Shown here: positions 1-7,562 of the stretch, one piece after another
How the letters are laid out: every line of letters starts with the position of its first letter
Numbering within the stretch: the first letter of the stretch is position 1
Virus record (IMG/VR): IMGVR_UViG_3300042556_001584
Span: 1 to 24,469 of that record
Length of the DNA: 24,469 nt
Direction: 5' to 3' (one strand)
Source of the DNA: a virus
Translations under genes and position numbers: made by a program
The notes under the pieces: model-generated
The model's database searches: none
Told to the model about the DNA's origin: nothing
The model's input: only the letters and a program-made list of their open reading frames with translations

Positions 1-120
1 CCATCTCGCTTGGGCAGTGCCCGGGCCGAGCGTGATGGTGGGGGGCAGTGGATGGCCAAGGCCATCGGGAGCGCAGATCCAATCCGTGGCGCGGCGCAGC
101 GCCCATCGTGTGGTGGTCAT
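1..120 (-). CDS. Partial unknown protein, runs off the left edge
   Basis: An ATG at 120 on the minus strand opens a frame with no stop to the window edge (40 codons, starting MTTTRWALRRATDW). It lies just downstream of, and in the same direction as, the leftward operon, and its codons mostly end in G or C like those of its neighbours. There is no clear purine-rich ribosome binding site upstream. I do not recognise the product. The 72-base gap to the next gene is wide for this operon, so this could be a chance open frame. Confidence 0.35.
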   Translation of the reverse strand, partial: MTTTRWALRRATDWICAPDGLGHPLPPTITLGPGTAQARW

Positions 121-192
121 TTGGGGGAGTTGAGGGAGGCTGCGTGGTGGCGCAGCTTGTGATCAAGACCGCAAGCGGCAGGAGGGAAGCGA

Positions 193-402
193 TCAGGCGC
201 ATGGCTCAGCAGCCTCCGCCTCTTTGATCAGGGTGCTGGCCAGCTGGTCAATGGTCAGCTCTGGGTCGTAGTGGGCCATCAGGAGCACCTCAGCCGCCAG
301 GTGCTCAAACACCGCAGCCATGGAGCAGAGGTGCTCATTGGAGCCGCTCTCCTGATACGCCAGGGCGCAACGGCCTAGGAGGGTGTTGTTGGGGTTGGAC
401 AT
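193..402 (-). CDS. Small unknown protein, 69 aa
   Basis: A short acidic protein whose ATG overlaps the stop of the SSB gene by one base (TGATG), so it is probably translationally coupled to SSB. The middle (around residues 25-60) looks helical, with alternating hydrophobic positions and the stretch HLAAEVLLMAHYDPELTID, and the C-terminus is rich in Glu and Ala. No membrane segment, signal peptide or metal-binding motif is visible. I do not recognise the family. Its place as the last complete gene of a replication operon suggests an accessory role, but nothing in the sequence shows one. Confidence 0.65.
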   Translation of the reverse strand: MSNPNNTLLGRCALAYQESGSNEHLCSMAAVFEHLAAEVLLMAHYDPELTIDQLASTLIKEAEAAEPCA

Positions 403-806
403 CAGAAGGGAACGTCCTCATCATCCGGCTGCTGCGCTGGAGCGGCGGGCCCATCCTTGCGGGTCAACAGTTCGAAATCTTGAACCGTGACGATCAGCTC
501 TGTCTTCTCCTCGCCGGTCTGCTTGCTGGTGTAGCGGTTGCTCTTCACCCTGCCGCGCACCTCCACCAGGTCGCCCTTGCGGATGGTGTCGGCAAACTGT
601 TGAGCTTCGTCGTTCCAGATCTCAAGGGTGAACCAATCGGGTGGGATCTCCCGATCACCTTTGCGGCTGCCGGGCCTGTTGATGGCCATGCTTGCCTTCG
701 TGACGCTGCTGCCACCGTCCAGATACTTGATCTCTGGATCGCCGCCAATGCGCCCCACGAAGGTGTGCTGGCTGGCGCGGATGATGCTGGTGATGAGATC
801 GTTCAT
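402..806 (-). CDS. ssb: Single-stranded DNA-binding protein
   Basis: A 134-residue SSB that coats single-stranded DNA during phage replication and recombination. It shows the OB-fold pattern of bacterial SSBs: an N-terminal strand with FVGRIGGDPEIKY, a central WFTLEIWNDEAQQFADTI, then KGDLVEVRGRVKSNRY, a short linker, and the acidic tip DDEDVPF, which in SSBs recruits partner proteins. The frame is open far upstream, but the ATG at 806 is chosen because the SSB fold starts just after it and because it overlaps the stop of the upstream gene by four bases (ATGA). The tail between fold and tip is shorter than in E. coli SSB (178 residues). It lies three genes downstream of a RadD-like helicase, a family known to bind the SSB tip. 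Confidence 0.93.
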   Translation of the reverse strand: MNDLITSIIRASQHTFVGRIGGDPEIKYLDGGSSVTKASMAINRPGSRKGDREIPPDWFTLEIWNDEAQQFADTIRKGDLVEVRGRVKSNRYTSKQTGEEKTELIVTVQDFELLTRKDGPAAPAQQPDDEDVPF

Positions 807-1018
807 GGCACCCAGAAAGTCACGGTGGCCCGATAGCGCTGCGGCGGGTCGCCGTGCTTGCATTCGGGCAGATAAGGCCAGTCGATCTCGTCCAGTGTGA
901 TGCCCTCGATGTTGGACAGGGTGGCAATCACGGTGAGCATCGTGTTGGTCTGTTGTTCGCGGAGCTCTGCGATTTGATCCGCTGGTGAGTCTGGGGTGTC
1001 GTCTAGGTCTTGGGTCAT
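803..1018 (-). CDS. Small unknown protein, 71 aa
   Basis: An acidic 71-residue protein whose stop overlaps the SSB start by four bases (ATGA), so it is almost certainly translated. The first 25 residues are rich in Asp, Glu and Gln and probably helical (ADQIAELREQQTNTML). The second half carries a compact segment ending in YRATVTFWVP. It contains one Cys and no metal-binding pattern. I do not recognise it. The gap to the upstream VRR-NUC gene is 32 bases. Confidence 0.65.
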   Translation of the reverse strand: MTQDLDDTPDSPADQIAELREQQTNTMLTVIATLSNIEGITLDEIDWPYLPECKHGDPPQRYRATVTFWVP

Positions 1019-1050
1019 GGGGTTGGGTGATAGTGGTCTGCTGCGGGAGC

Positions 1051-1380
1051 TCAGGGGGGTGGGGCCCGCAGCAGGGCATCGGCTTCTTCCACGCTGTGCA
1101 CCAGGCCGGCGATGCCGCCCATCTGTCGCACCGTGGCCAGCCAGTTGAGTTGCTCCGTGGTGGCCCTCCCACCGGGGCGCTTCACCTCGAGGGCCACGAA
1201 GCGGCCCAGTCCAGAGGGCAACTGCTGGAGGCCAATCAGATCGGCGGATCCAGGGCAGAGGCCATAGCGGACCAGGCGGCCGTTTTCATCACGCAGGGCG
1301 CCCACGTTGTTGCGCCACAAGCGGACAGGGCCTCTGCTGCAGGCGATGCGGATGTGTTGCTGGATTTGCTGTTCGGTCAT
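1051..1380 (-). CDS. VRR-NUC domain nuclease
   Basis: A 109-residue stand-alone VRR-NUC protein, a PD-(D/E)XK-fold endonuclease family common in phages, often beside helicases. The family pattern is clear: an N-terminal helix (TEQQIQQHIRIACS), then GSADLIG with the catalytic Asp (about residue 47), then ALEVKRPGG with the Glu and Lys of the E-x-K motif (about residues 68-70), then TEQLNWLATVRQMGGIAGLVHSVEEA, matching the usual Q-x-x-W...GG...S end. Its ATG overlaps the stop of the RadD-like helicase by four bases (ATGA). The pairing suggests joint DNA processing, for example cleavage of branched DNA; the substrate cannot be read from the sequence. Confidence 0.88.
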   Translation of the reverse strand: MTEQQIQQHIRIACSRGPVRLWRNNVGALRDENGRLVRYGLCPGSADLIGLQQLPSGLGRFVALEVKRPGGRATTEQLNWLATVRQMGGIAGLVHSVEEADALLRAPPP

Positions 1381-2744
1381 CTCCCCCCCCTGGCCGTCAT
1401 GACGTGCCGGGCCCAGCCGTGGGGATTCTTCATGCCTCGGCGGCGGCCCACTTCCACCAGATCCTCAAAGGACCGGGCAGAACCCTGCTCTTTCTTGCGC
1501 TCCCGCCGTTGCATCAGCACTTCCTGCAGTTGGCCCTCGACAGTTTGGATGGTTGCGGTCCTGACTACGAACAGGTGTCCGCACTCTTCACAAACTGCCA
1601 CACCCCCAGCCATTGCCGCGTAGCACACCGGGCACTCGCGCACCGGCACCGCTGGCCCACCCTCCCGCGCACGCTTGCGCACACCGTCCAGCGTCCACTC
1701 CCGCTCCTCCAGGTGGTGCCCCAGCCTGGCCACGTTGCCCACATGGTCGAGCACCACCGCGGCGGCCTTGCCCTCCGATGGCCTCAGGCAGCGGCCGATC
1801 ATCTGCAAGTGCAAGCCCTCAGACTGGGTGGGCCTCAGCATCACGCAGCCCCCGACGCTCGGCACATCCACGCCCTCGCCGATCAGCTCACAGCTCGTCA
1901 ACACCTGCAGCGCACCGGTGCCCAAATCCCGGAGCAGCTCCCCACGGTTCGGCGTCGTGCCATCAATGCTCGCTGCCCTCACGCCCGCAGCCTTGAACGC
2001 CTCAGCAGTGGCCTCCGCATGCCGGATGCTGCAGCAGAACGCCACCGCCGTTCCGCCCTTCAGGTGCTGCTGATAATGGCCCACGGCAGAGCCCATCACG
2101 CTCGTGACCATCAGCCGCTCGCCGGCCTCTCCCTGGTCGAAATCACCCATCCGCTTGCGCAATCCCTTTGGGTCGAACCCAATCGGTGGCGCAAACACCC
2201 GCGCCCGGGCCAAATAGCCCAGCTCCGTCAACTCCGCAGCACTTGGGCCCAGCACCATCTCCTGAAACACTTCACCCAGGCCCCTCCCATCACCCCTGAT
2301 CGGGGTGGCCGTCACACCCAGCAGCCGGGCTGGGCTGAAGTGCTCCAGCACCCTCGCCCAGGTGCCGGCAACCGCATGGTGGGCCTCATCCACGATCACC
2401 AGCCGGAACGCATTAGGCGGGAAATCATCCAGCCTCCTGACCAGCGTTTGCACGCTTGCCACCTGCACCAGCTGGCGGATGTCCATTGGCCGGTTCGCCT
2501 GGATCAATCCATGCTCGACACCCAACCGGCTCAGGCTTGCGCTGGCCTGCTGCAGCAGCTCTTGCCTGTGCACCAGGATCAGCACCCTGCCGCCACGGGC
2601 CTCCACTCGGCGGGTGATCTCGGAAAAGATGTAACTCTTGCCGCCACCTGTGGCGAGCACATAGACCACCTTCGACACGCGGCGGAACGTCTGGCTTAGG
2701 CGCTCGATGTCTCGGCCCTGGTAGAGGCGGGTGGTGAAGGTCAC
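1377..2744 (-). CDS. RadD-like DEAD/DEAH-box (SF2) helicase
   Basis: A 455-residue superfamily 2 helicase. Visible motifs, numbered from the GTG start: ATGGGKSY (Walker A, 31-38), DEAH (119-122), TATP (145-148), a C-terminal RecA domain with TSCELIGEGVDVP (283-295) and the arginine motif QMIGRCLRP (314-322). A zinc-ribbon-like pair CPVC...CEEC follows (371-388), then a basic C-terminal tail. The layout resembles E. coli RadD, which repairs DNA and binds SSB. The frame is open further upstream to an ATG, but the GTG at 2744 is preferred because it overlaps the previous stop by four bases (GTGA) and starts exactly at the conserved N-terminal segment TRLYQGRD. It is also possible that this is a phage helicase of the same superfamily with a different job, such as branch migration. 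Confidence 0.85.
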   Translation of the reverse strand: MTFTTRLYQGRDIERLSQTFRRVSKVVYVLATGGGKSYIFSEITRRVEARGGRVLILVHRQELLQQASASLSRLGVEHGLIQANRPMDIRQLVQVASVQTLVRRLDDFPPNAFRLVIVDEAHHAVAGTWARVLEHFSPARLLGVTATPIRGDGRGLGEVFQEMVLGPSAAELTELGYLARARVFAPPIGFDPKGLRKRMGDFDQGEAGERLMVTSVMGSAVGHYQQHLKGGTAVAFCCSIRHAEATAEAFKAAGVRAASIDGTTPNRGELLRDLGTGALQVLTSCELIGEGVDVPSVGGCVMLRPTQSEGLHLQMIGRCLRPSEGKAAAVVLDHVGNVARLGHHLEEREWTLDGVRKRAREGGPAVPVRECPVCYAAMAGGVAVCEECGHLFVVRTATIQTVEGQLQEVLMQRRERKKEQGSARSFEDLVEVGRRRGMKNPHGWARHVMTARGGR

Positions 2745-3028
2745 TCCCGGGCCCTCATGGCGGCGTGGGCGTAGCCGGCCACGTCTTCCCAATGCTCGGG
2801 ATCGTGTGGGTCAGAACCGCTCAGGATACGGGCGATCTTGTGGGCGATCATGTCGAGGGCCTCCTGTTCGCCAGGCGTCAGCAGGTACCAGTTGGTGCCG
2901 TGATGAATGGGGATCTTCAGGCTTTGGGACAGCGAACCCACGGCTTCCATTCCGCCGTGCTGCTCGTCTCGGTTCGGGATGTTGGGGGTCATGGTTGGGG
3001 TGGGGGTATCAACAGGCGGTGGTTTCAT
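2741..3028 (-). CDS. DUF6378-like phage protein
   Basis: A 95-residue protein. The first 30 residues are Pro/Thr-rich and probably disordered. The rest carries a helix with MIAHKIARILSGSD and the ending DPEHWEDVAGYAHAA. The pattern of a basic helix followed by an Asp/His loop, Trp and D-x-AGYA is what I associate with DUF6378, a small phage family of unknown function often found near replication genes. The ATG overlaps the stop of the SF1 helicase (ATGA), and the stop overlaps the GTG start of the RadD-like gene (GTGA), so it is embedded in the operon. Internal Met codons at residues 13 and 27 could also start it. The family assignment is from memory of the motif. Confidence 0.7.
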   Translation of the reverse strand: MKPPPVDTPTPTMTPNIPNRDEQHGGMEAVGSLSQSLKIPIHHGTNWYLLTPGEQEALDMIAHKIARILSGSDPHDPEHWEDVAGYAHAAMRARE

Positions 3029-4593
3029 CGATCTGCCACCACGTGCAGGCTTTCGGCGGCCCTGGTGATGCCGACGTAGGCCAGTTGGTTCTGCTGGGCG
3101 GTAGGCGCAGATCCCCAGCCGTCGATGCTCCAGTGCAGGAAAACATGCCGAAACGTGCTGCCTTGAGACTTGTGAACCGTCAGTGCGCTAGCGGGCTGCA
3201 GCTTCCCGACGCAATCCTTCCGCAAAAAATATAGATTCCACCAACCTTTCCGCTCCTCGCCGCTGGTGGCCTTTGCCTGGTCAGCAATTTTCTTCAGCGA
3301 TTCCTTCCAACGCTCTTCCTGCTCCATGGCGATGACGCGAAATGTCTTTGACTTGTAAAAATCACCCGAGACCGTCAGCTCCCAGGTGTCCCATGGCTCA
3401 TCGGTCGGCAAGTCGCCGGCATCAGTAAATTGGTGCGGGACGCGTTTGGCCTCTTCGATCAGCACATCAACCGTGCTGTTCAGAAGCGGACCCGTTGCTA
3501 GCGGGTCTGGGATGGCGTCAACTGTCACGCAGGTCATGCCTTCCACGAACTGGGGCGCATTCAAGCCGTAGCGGCGCTGGTGGATCCGCAGGTTCATCTC
3601 ATCCACCGCCTTATTGGTAAAGGCCAACGCCCGGCAGAAGTCGGGATCACTCATCGCATCCCGTGATGCCGCCATCTCCAGCAGGGCAGCACCCCACTGC
3701 TCGCGGCTGCGATATCCCACAACGCGGGAACCTCCGCCTTGGGCAGTTGCGAACCGGGCCCTGCCTACCGGCATCTGCCTGGTAGCGGTAGCCAAGTTCA
3801 GAATCGCGCCATCGTGCCGAAGCACCTCGGTCAACCGGTAAAGCGAACTGCCCTCAGTGAATGCCCTGCAGGCCTGATCCTCGCCCACAGGCAGCAGCTG
3901 GCGGTCGTCGCCGACAAACACCACGGGGCGGCCCTGAAGTTCGCGCAGTAGCAGGTCGTAAAGATCACTGTTGAGCATTGATGTCTCATCAACGATTACA
4001 ACATCAATGCGCCGAATCTCATTCATCACCTTTTCGTACTTGTCCCATTCACTCTCCTTGTTAAGCATGTTCTTTCCGCCTGGATCCGGCCTGAACATCT
4101 CCTTGCCAGTTTCACGATCGCGGACCTGCTTCAGGCCCAGCAGACGGGCCACAGTGACAGCCTCGAATCCGTGGGCGCCGCAGTTGTCTAAGGCGCGTTC
4201 AACCTGTGAGCGGGCCTTGTGTGTTGGAGTGGCCACGACCACTCTTTTGCCAAGATCAGCCAGCCGCGAGACCAGCGCTGCAGTGGTAACGGTCTTTCCC
4301 GTGCCTGCGTACCCGCAAAGCACAGGAGTCGCGCCAGGCTTTTTTATGTCTTCGAGGATCCCTTCAATCGCAGACAGCTGGTCGGTTGTGAGCTGAATAC
4401 CAGCGGGCTTGGCGGCTGTTGACGGATCAATATGCTCAGCTTCTAGGCATTGAGCTGTAAGAAGGTTGTAAAGGGCAGCGTCGTCGAAAACTTCTTCTAG
4501 CCAGTTCCTTAGCGCAAGGATCTGGGCTGCTATCGCATTGCGTGCTGTTAGTCCATCGCATGCTTTTTCCATTACCTGCCAAAGAGGTTCCAT
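3025..4593 (-). CDS. SF1 helicase, RecD2/Dda-like
   Basis: A 522-residue superfamily 1B helicase expected to unwind DNA 5' to 3' during phage replication or recombination. Visible motifs: QLTTDQLSAIEGI (Q-motif-like, 67-79), GYAGTGKT (Walker A, 94-101), VVIVDETSML (Walker B, 198-207), FVGDDRQLLPVG (motif III, 226-237), ALTVHKSQGSTF (motif V, 470-481) and YVGITRA (motif VI, 506-512). The first 65 residues do not match the helicase core and are of unknown function. The size is near that of phage T4 Dda (439 residues) and much shorter than RecD2. It is the first gene of the leftward operon, and the region in front of it holds the divergent control sites. Met 8 is a possible alternative start. 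Confidence 0.88.
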   Translation of the reverse strand: MEPLWQVMEKACDGLTARNAIAAQILALRNWLEEVFDDAALYNLLTAQCLEAEHIDPSTAAKPAGIQLTTDQLSAIEGILEDIKKPGATPVLCGYAGTGKTVTTAALVSRLADLGKRVVVATPTHKARSQVERALDNCGAHGFEAVTVARLLGLKQVRDRETGKEMFRPDPGGKNMLNKESEWDKYEKVMNEIRRIDVVIVDETSMLNSDLYDLLLRELQGRPVVFVGDDRQLLPVGEDQACRAFTEGSSLYRLTEVLRHDGAILNLATATRQMPVGRARFATAQGGGSRVVGYRSREQWGAALLEMAASRDAMSDPDFCRALAFTNKAVDEMNLRIHQRRYGLNAPQFVEGMTCVTVDAIPDPLATGPLLNSTVDVLIEEAKRVPHQFTDAGDLPTDEPWDTWELTVSGDFYKSKTFRVIAMEQEERWKESLKKIADQAKATSGEERKGWWNLYFLRKDCVGKLQPASALTVHKSQGSTFRHVFLHWSIDGWGSAPTAQQNQLAYVGITRAAESLHVVADR

Positions 4594-4627
4594 TCCGGCT
4601 TCAGGGCTGCGTGTGCGACGAATGCCC

Positions 4628-4655
4628 CGCTATCATAGCGTTTGTGGTCTAGACC
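4628..4655. promoter_or_regulatory. Divergent control region with two adjacent palindromes
   Basis: Between the divergent SF1 helicase and ribbon-helix-helix genes lie two perfect palindromes: CGCTATCATAGCG (4628-4640, six-base arms around a central C) and GGTCTAGACC (4646-4655). The first contains TATCAT on the + strand and TATGAT on the - strand (4637-4632), both close to a sigma-70 -10 box and pointing in opposite directions. The leftward one lies 39 bases ahead of the helicase ATG. No good -35 box is visible for either. This is a plausible pair of overlapping promoters with an operator; the regulator is unknown, and the neighbouring ribbon-helix-helix protein is a natural candidate. Confidence 0.5.
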
Positions 4656-4698
4656 GCATACAGTGCCAACACCCACCACCTCAGGCCCAAGGCGTCAC

Positions 4699-4824
4699 GT
4701 GTCTATCAGGCTTCCTCCCGACCTGCTGAGGTTTGTTGATCTGCAGGCTGCTTCGGCCTTTCAGACCCGCAGCCAGTACCTCACAGCCCTTGTCGCAAAG
4801 GCCTATCAGCAGGCCCAGCGCTGA
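4699..4824 (+). CDS. Small ribbon-helix-helix protein
   Basis: A short protein with the ribbon-helix-helix pattern: a basic strand RHVSIRLPPDL, then two helices (RFVDLQAASAF, QTRSQYLTALVAKAYQQ). Ribbon-helix-helix proteins bind DNA as dimers and often repress their own promoter or act as antitoxins. No ATG start exists. Possible starts are TTG at 4642, GTG at 4663 and GTG at 4699; I list the last because AAGG lies a few bases before it, but it begins inside the first basic segment (RR lies just upstream), so a start at 4642 or 4663 (60 or 53 residues) is nearly as likely. Its stop is two bases before the primase-helicase ATG, so the two are co-transcribed. Confidence 0.65.
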   Translation: MSIRLPPDLLRFVDLQAASAFQTRSQYLTALVAKAYQQAQR

Positions 4825-4826
4825 AA

Positions 4827-7394
4827 ATGAGCCAACCTCTCATGAGAGCAGCGGAAGGCCGCTGGCCCGATATTCTCGCGTCCCTTGCTGGCCTCTCTTC
4901 CGATCAGCTCACCGATCGTCATCAGCCCTGCCCCGCCTGTGGTGGCACCGACCGCTTCCGCTGGGACGATGACTCAGGAGATGGCTCATGGTTCTGCAAT
5001 CAATGCGGCGGCAAAAACGCCCAAGGGGGTGGCGGCAATGGCATGGACCTCCTCATGCGCGTCCGCGGCTGGTCCTTCACCGATGCCTGCCGGGAGCTTG
5101 AACGCCACCTCGGCCTTCCCTCCACCGGCAAACCCCGCAAGCCCCATCGCATCCCCCAGCGGCCCCCGGCCGATGCTCCCGCACCGCCCCTCAACCGTGG
5201 CGCCGTCGCCCAGTGGTGTTACCGCGACGCATCAGGTGCGCAGCTCTTCTGGATCCAACGCATCAGCCTTCGCAATGGCGGCAAGGCCTTCCTTCATCGC
5301 GTCTGGCTCGATGGTGGCTGGCATCGCCCATCCCGGGAAGACCCCTTTACCTGCGACTGGCCCGCACCCAGGCCACTCCTGAACCTCGATCAGATCACCG
5401 CACGGCCCACCGATCCGATCCTTATCACCGAAGGCGAAAAGGCCTCTGATGCCGCCCAGCGCTTCTTCCCTGCTGCCGTGGCCTCCACCTGGCCCAATGG
5501 CGCCAAAGCCCTGGACAAGATCGATCTTAAGCCCCTCTCCGGCCGAACCTGCATTCTCTGGCCCGACAACGATCCCGAAGGCAACGCCGCCATGGATCGC
5601 CTTGGCCAGAAGCTCCTCACCCTTGGCTGCAAAGTTCAGCTCGTCAGCAATCCCCCCGACGCTCCAGAAAAGTGGGACCTGGCTGATGCCAAATGGACAC
5701 CATCTGAAGCTCAGGATTACATCCGCACCCATCGCACACCCTTCACCGCACCCACACCCGAACCGCCACAGCCACCCCCAACACCCGACGCCAGCCCCTT
5801 TCACTGCCTTGGCTTTGATGGTGATGCCTTCTTCTATCAACCCGCTGCCACAGGGCAGGTCATCCGTATCTCTGCCTCAGGCCACAGTGGCATCAACCTG
5901 TGCCGCCTTGCACCCCTCACCCACTGGGAGGCCCTCTACCCGGGCCGCAACGGCATCAACTGGACCGCTGCCGCATCAGACCTCTTCGCCCAACAAGCGG
6001 ACATAGGTGTTTACGATCCGGACCGCATCCGGGGTCGTGGCGCCTGGTGGGACGAGGGCCGCGCCATCCTTCACCTCGGTGATCACCTCCTGGTGGATGG
6101 TCTGCACCATGACCTCACCTCTCGCCTCCATGCCTCCCGCTACCTCTATCAGCGGCTCGCCGCCATTGATGCCCCACCTGCAGCACCACTCAGCGATCCC
6201 GAGGCCTTCGAGATCCTTGAGCTAGCCAATCGCTTCTACTGGGATGTGCCCGCATCAGGCCTCCTCCTCGCAGGCTGGGTCACCCTTGCGCCGATCTGTG
6301 GCGCCCTCGACTGGCGACCCCATGCCTGGCTCACCGCTGCCGCAGGCTCCGGCAAGTCTGAGCTGCTCGACAAGTACGTGGGGCCCCTCCTCGGCTCCAT
6401 CTCCCTCTGGCCCCTTGGCTCCTCCACTGAGGCCTTCCTAAGGCAGCAGCTCCGCTGTGATGCCCTCCCAGTGGTGTTCGACGAGGCCGAATCCAACGAA
6501 CAGAACGACAAGGCACGCATCCAGGCCGTGCTCGCCCTCGCGCGCGTCGCCTCCTCCTCAGGCCGTGGTGTGGTCGGTCGTGGCTCTGCTGATGGCCAGG
6601 CCCAGCGCTTCACCATTCGCTCCATGTTCCTCCTCTCCTCCATCTCCACCGCCCTAAAGCAAGGCGCAGACCGCACCCGCTTCGCTCAGCTCTCCCTCCG
6701 CAATCCATCCGAGCTGCCAGCAGAGCAGCGCTCTCAGCATTGGGCCAACCTCAAGGCCGATCTCGAGCGCACCATCTCCAACACCACAGGCCAACGCCTG
6801 CAGGCCCGCACCATCAGCCTCATCCCGGTGATCCGGCAATCCACCAGGGTGTTTCGTGAAGCCGCAGGGGCCTACTTCCAAAACCAACGCCTGGGGGATC
6901 AATACGGCACGCTCCTGGCCGGTGCCTATGCCCTTCAATCCAGCCAGGTGCCAACCCTTCAGCAAGCCACCGACCTTATCAGCCAACAGAACTGGGAGCC
7001 TTATCAACAGGCCACCGAGCTCACCGACGAGCAGGCCTGCCTCCAAACGCTCCTTCAGCATCAGCTCCGCATTGAATCCCGCGATGGTGCCCTCACCCGC
7101 ACCGTGGCCGAGCTGGTGGCCATCGCAGCCCATCACAGCCACTCCATGCAGATCGATACGACCAGCGCCGAGGAGCTCCTTGGCCGCCATGGCTTCCGCG
7201 TTGCCGATGACCACCTCCTGATCTCAAACACCGCCACCGCCATCGGCAAGATCCTTTCCGTTACGCCCTGGGCCTCCTGCTGGCCTTTCACGCTTGTGCG
7301 AGTCACAGGCGCAACACGGCCCGGCGTGGCCCGCTTCAAAGGCATCGGCTCCTCCCGTTGCGTTGGAATTCCCCTTCAGGCCGTTACGCTGTAA
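4827..7394 (+). CDS. Primase-helicase, phage P4 alpha-like
   Basis: An 855-residue replication protein combining primase and helicase parts. In order: a zinc ribbon (CPAC at 35-38, CNQC at 57-60) with the following GNGMDLLMRVRGWSF segment typical of P4-type primases; a TOPRIM domain (ITEGEKASDAA around 200-210, LWPDNDPEGNAAMDRLG around 244-260); a spacer; an ATPase with AAAGSGKSELL (Walker A, around 503-513) and LPVVFDEAES (Walker B, around 547-556); and a C-terminal part of about 200 residues without a recognised motif, where P4 alpha carries its origin-binding domain. It probably opens the origin, unwinds and primes. Its stop codon lies inside the first repeats of the candidate origin. The coding strand is strikingly C-rich, unlike the terminase genes. 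Met 6 is another possible start. Confidence 0.85.
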   Translation: MSQPLMRAAEGRWPDILASLAGLSSDQLTDRHQPCPACGGTDRFRWDDDSGDGSWFCNQCGGKNAQGGGGNGMDLLMRVRGWSFTDACRELERHLGLPSTGKPRKPHRIPQRPPADAPAPPLNRGAVAQWCYRDASGAQLFWIQRISLRNGGKAFLHRVWLDGGWHRPSREDPFTCDWPAPRPLLNLDQITARPTDPILITEGEKASDAAQRFFPAAVASTWPNGAKALDKIDLKPLSGRTCILWPDNDPEGNAAMDRLGQKLLTLGCKVQLVSNPPDAPEKWDLADAKWTPSEAQDYIRTHRTPFTAPTPEPPQPPPTPDASPFHCLGFDGDAFFYQPAATGQVIRISASGHSGINLCRLAPLTHWEALYPGRNGINWTAAASDLFAQQADIGVYDPDRIRGRGAWWDEGRAILHLGDHLLVDGLHHDLTSRLHASRYLYQRLAAIDAPPAAPLSDPEAFEILELANRFYWDVPASGLLLAGWVTLAPICGALDWRPHAWLTAAAGSGKSELLDKYVGPLLGSISLWPLGSSTEAFLRQQLRCDALPVVFDEAESNEQNDKARIQAVLALARVASSSGRGVVGRGSADGQAQRFTIRSMFLLSSISTALKQGADRTRFAQLSLRNPSELPAEQRSQHWANLKADLERTISNTTGQRLQARTISLIPVIRQSTRVFREAAGAYFQNQRLGDQYGTLLAGAYALQSSQVPTLQQATDLISQQNWEPYQQATELTDEQACLQTLLQHQLRIESRDGALTRTVAELVAIAAHHSHSMQIDTTSAEELLGRHGFRVADDHLLISNTATAIGKILSVTPWASCWPFTLVRVTGATRPGVARFKGIGSSRCVGIPLQAVTL

Positions 7395-7482
7395 CGCTTG
7401 AGAGAGGGGGCGTAACGCCCAAAACCCTTGCAACGACTAGGTTGTAACGGTGTAACGCCTTTTTTCAAAAACATAGACCCCC

Positions 7483-7515
7483 TACGTGCGCGCACGCGCA
7501 TGTACGCGCACACGT
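7483..7515. other. 33-bp alternating pyrimidine-purine tract (Z-DNA-prone)
   Basis: Every base from 7483 to 7515 alternates pyrimidine and purine without a break, mostly as CG and CA/TG steps, the pattern that most easily flips to left-handed Z-DNA under negative supercoiling. A second, shorter alternating run follows at 7520-7533 after one iteron. The tract sits between iteron groups of the candidate origin, so it may absorb or report supercoiling there. Confidence 0.7.
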
Positions 7516-7537
7516 CGTTACGCGCATGCACATCCCC

Positions 7538-7562
7538 TTATATATATATCTTTTTCTATTTA
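7538..7562. other. AT-rich tract, candidate DNA unwinding element
   Basis: A run of TATATATATAT followed by T-rich sequence, about 25 bases nearly free of G and C in an otherwise GC-rich genome. It lies between two iteron groups (nearest at 7517 and 7566). In iteron origins such tracts are where the helix first opens. It could alternatively form part of a promoter for the downstream phosphoesterase gene, although no -35 box is apparent. Confidence 0.5.

Noticed and set aside
1404-2699. Long + strand open frame (431 codons) opposite the RadD-like helicase
   Set aside because: It is the mirror of a clear helicase; the product is rich in His, Pro, Arg and Gln with no domain pattern, as expected for an antisense frame in GC-rich DNA.
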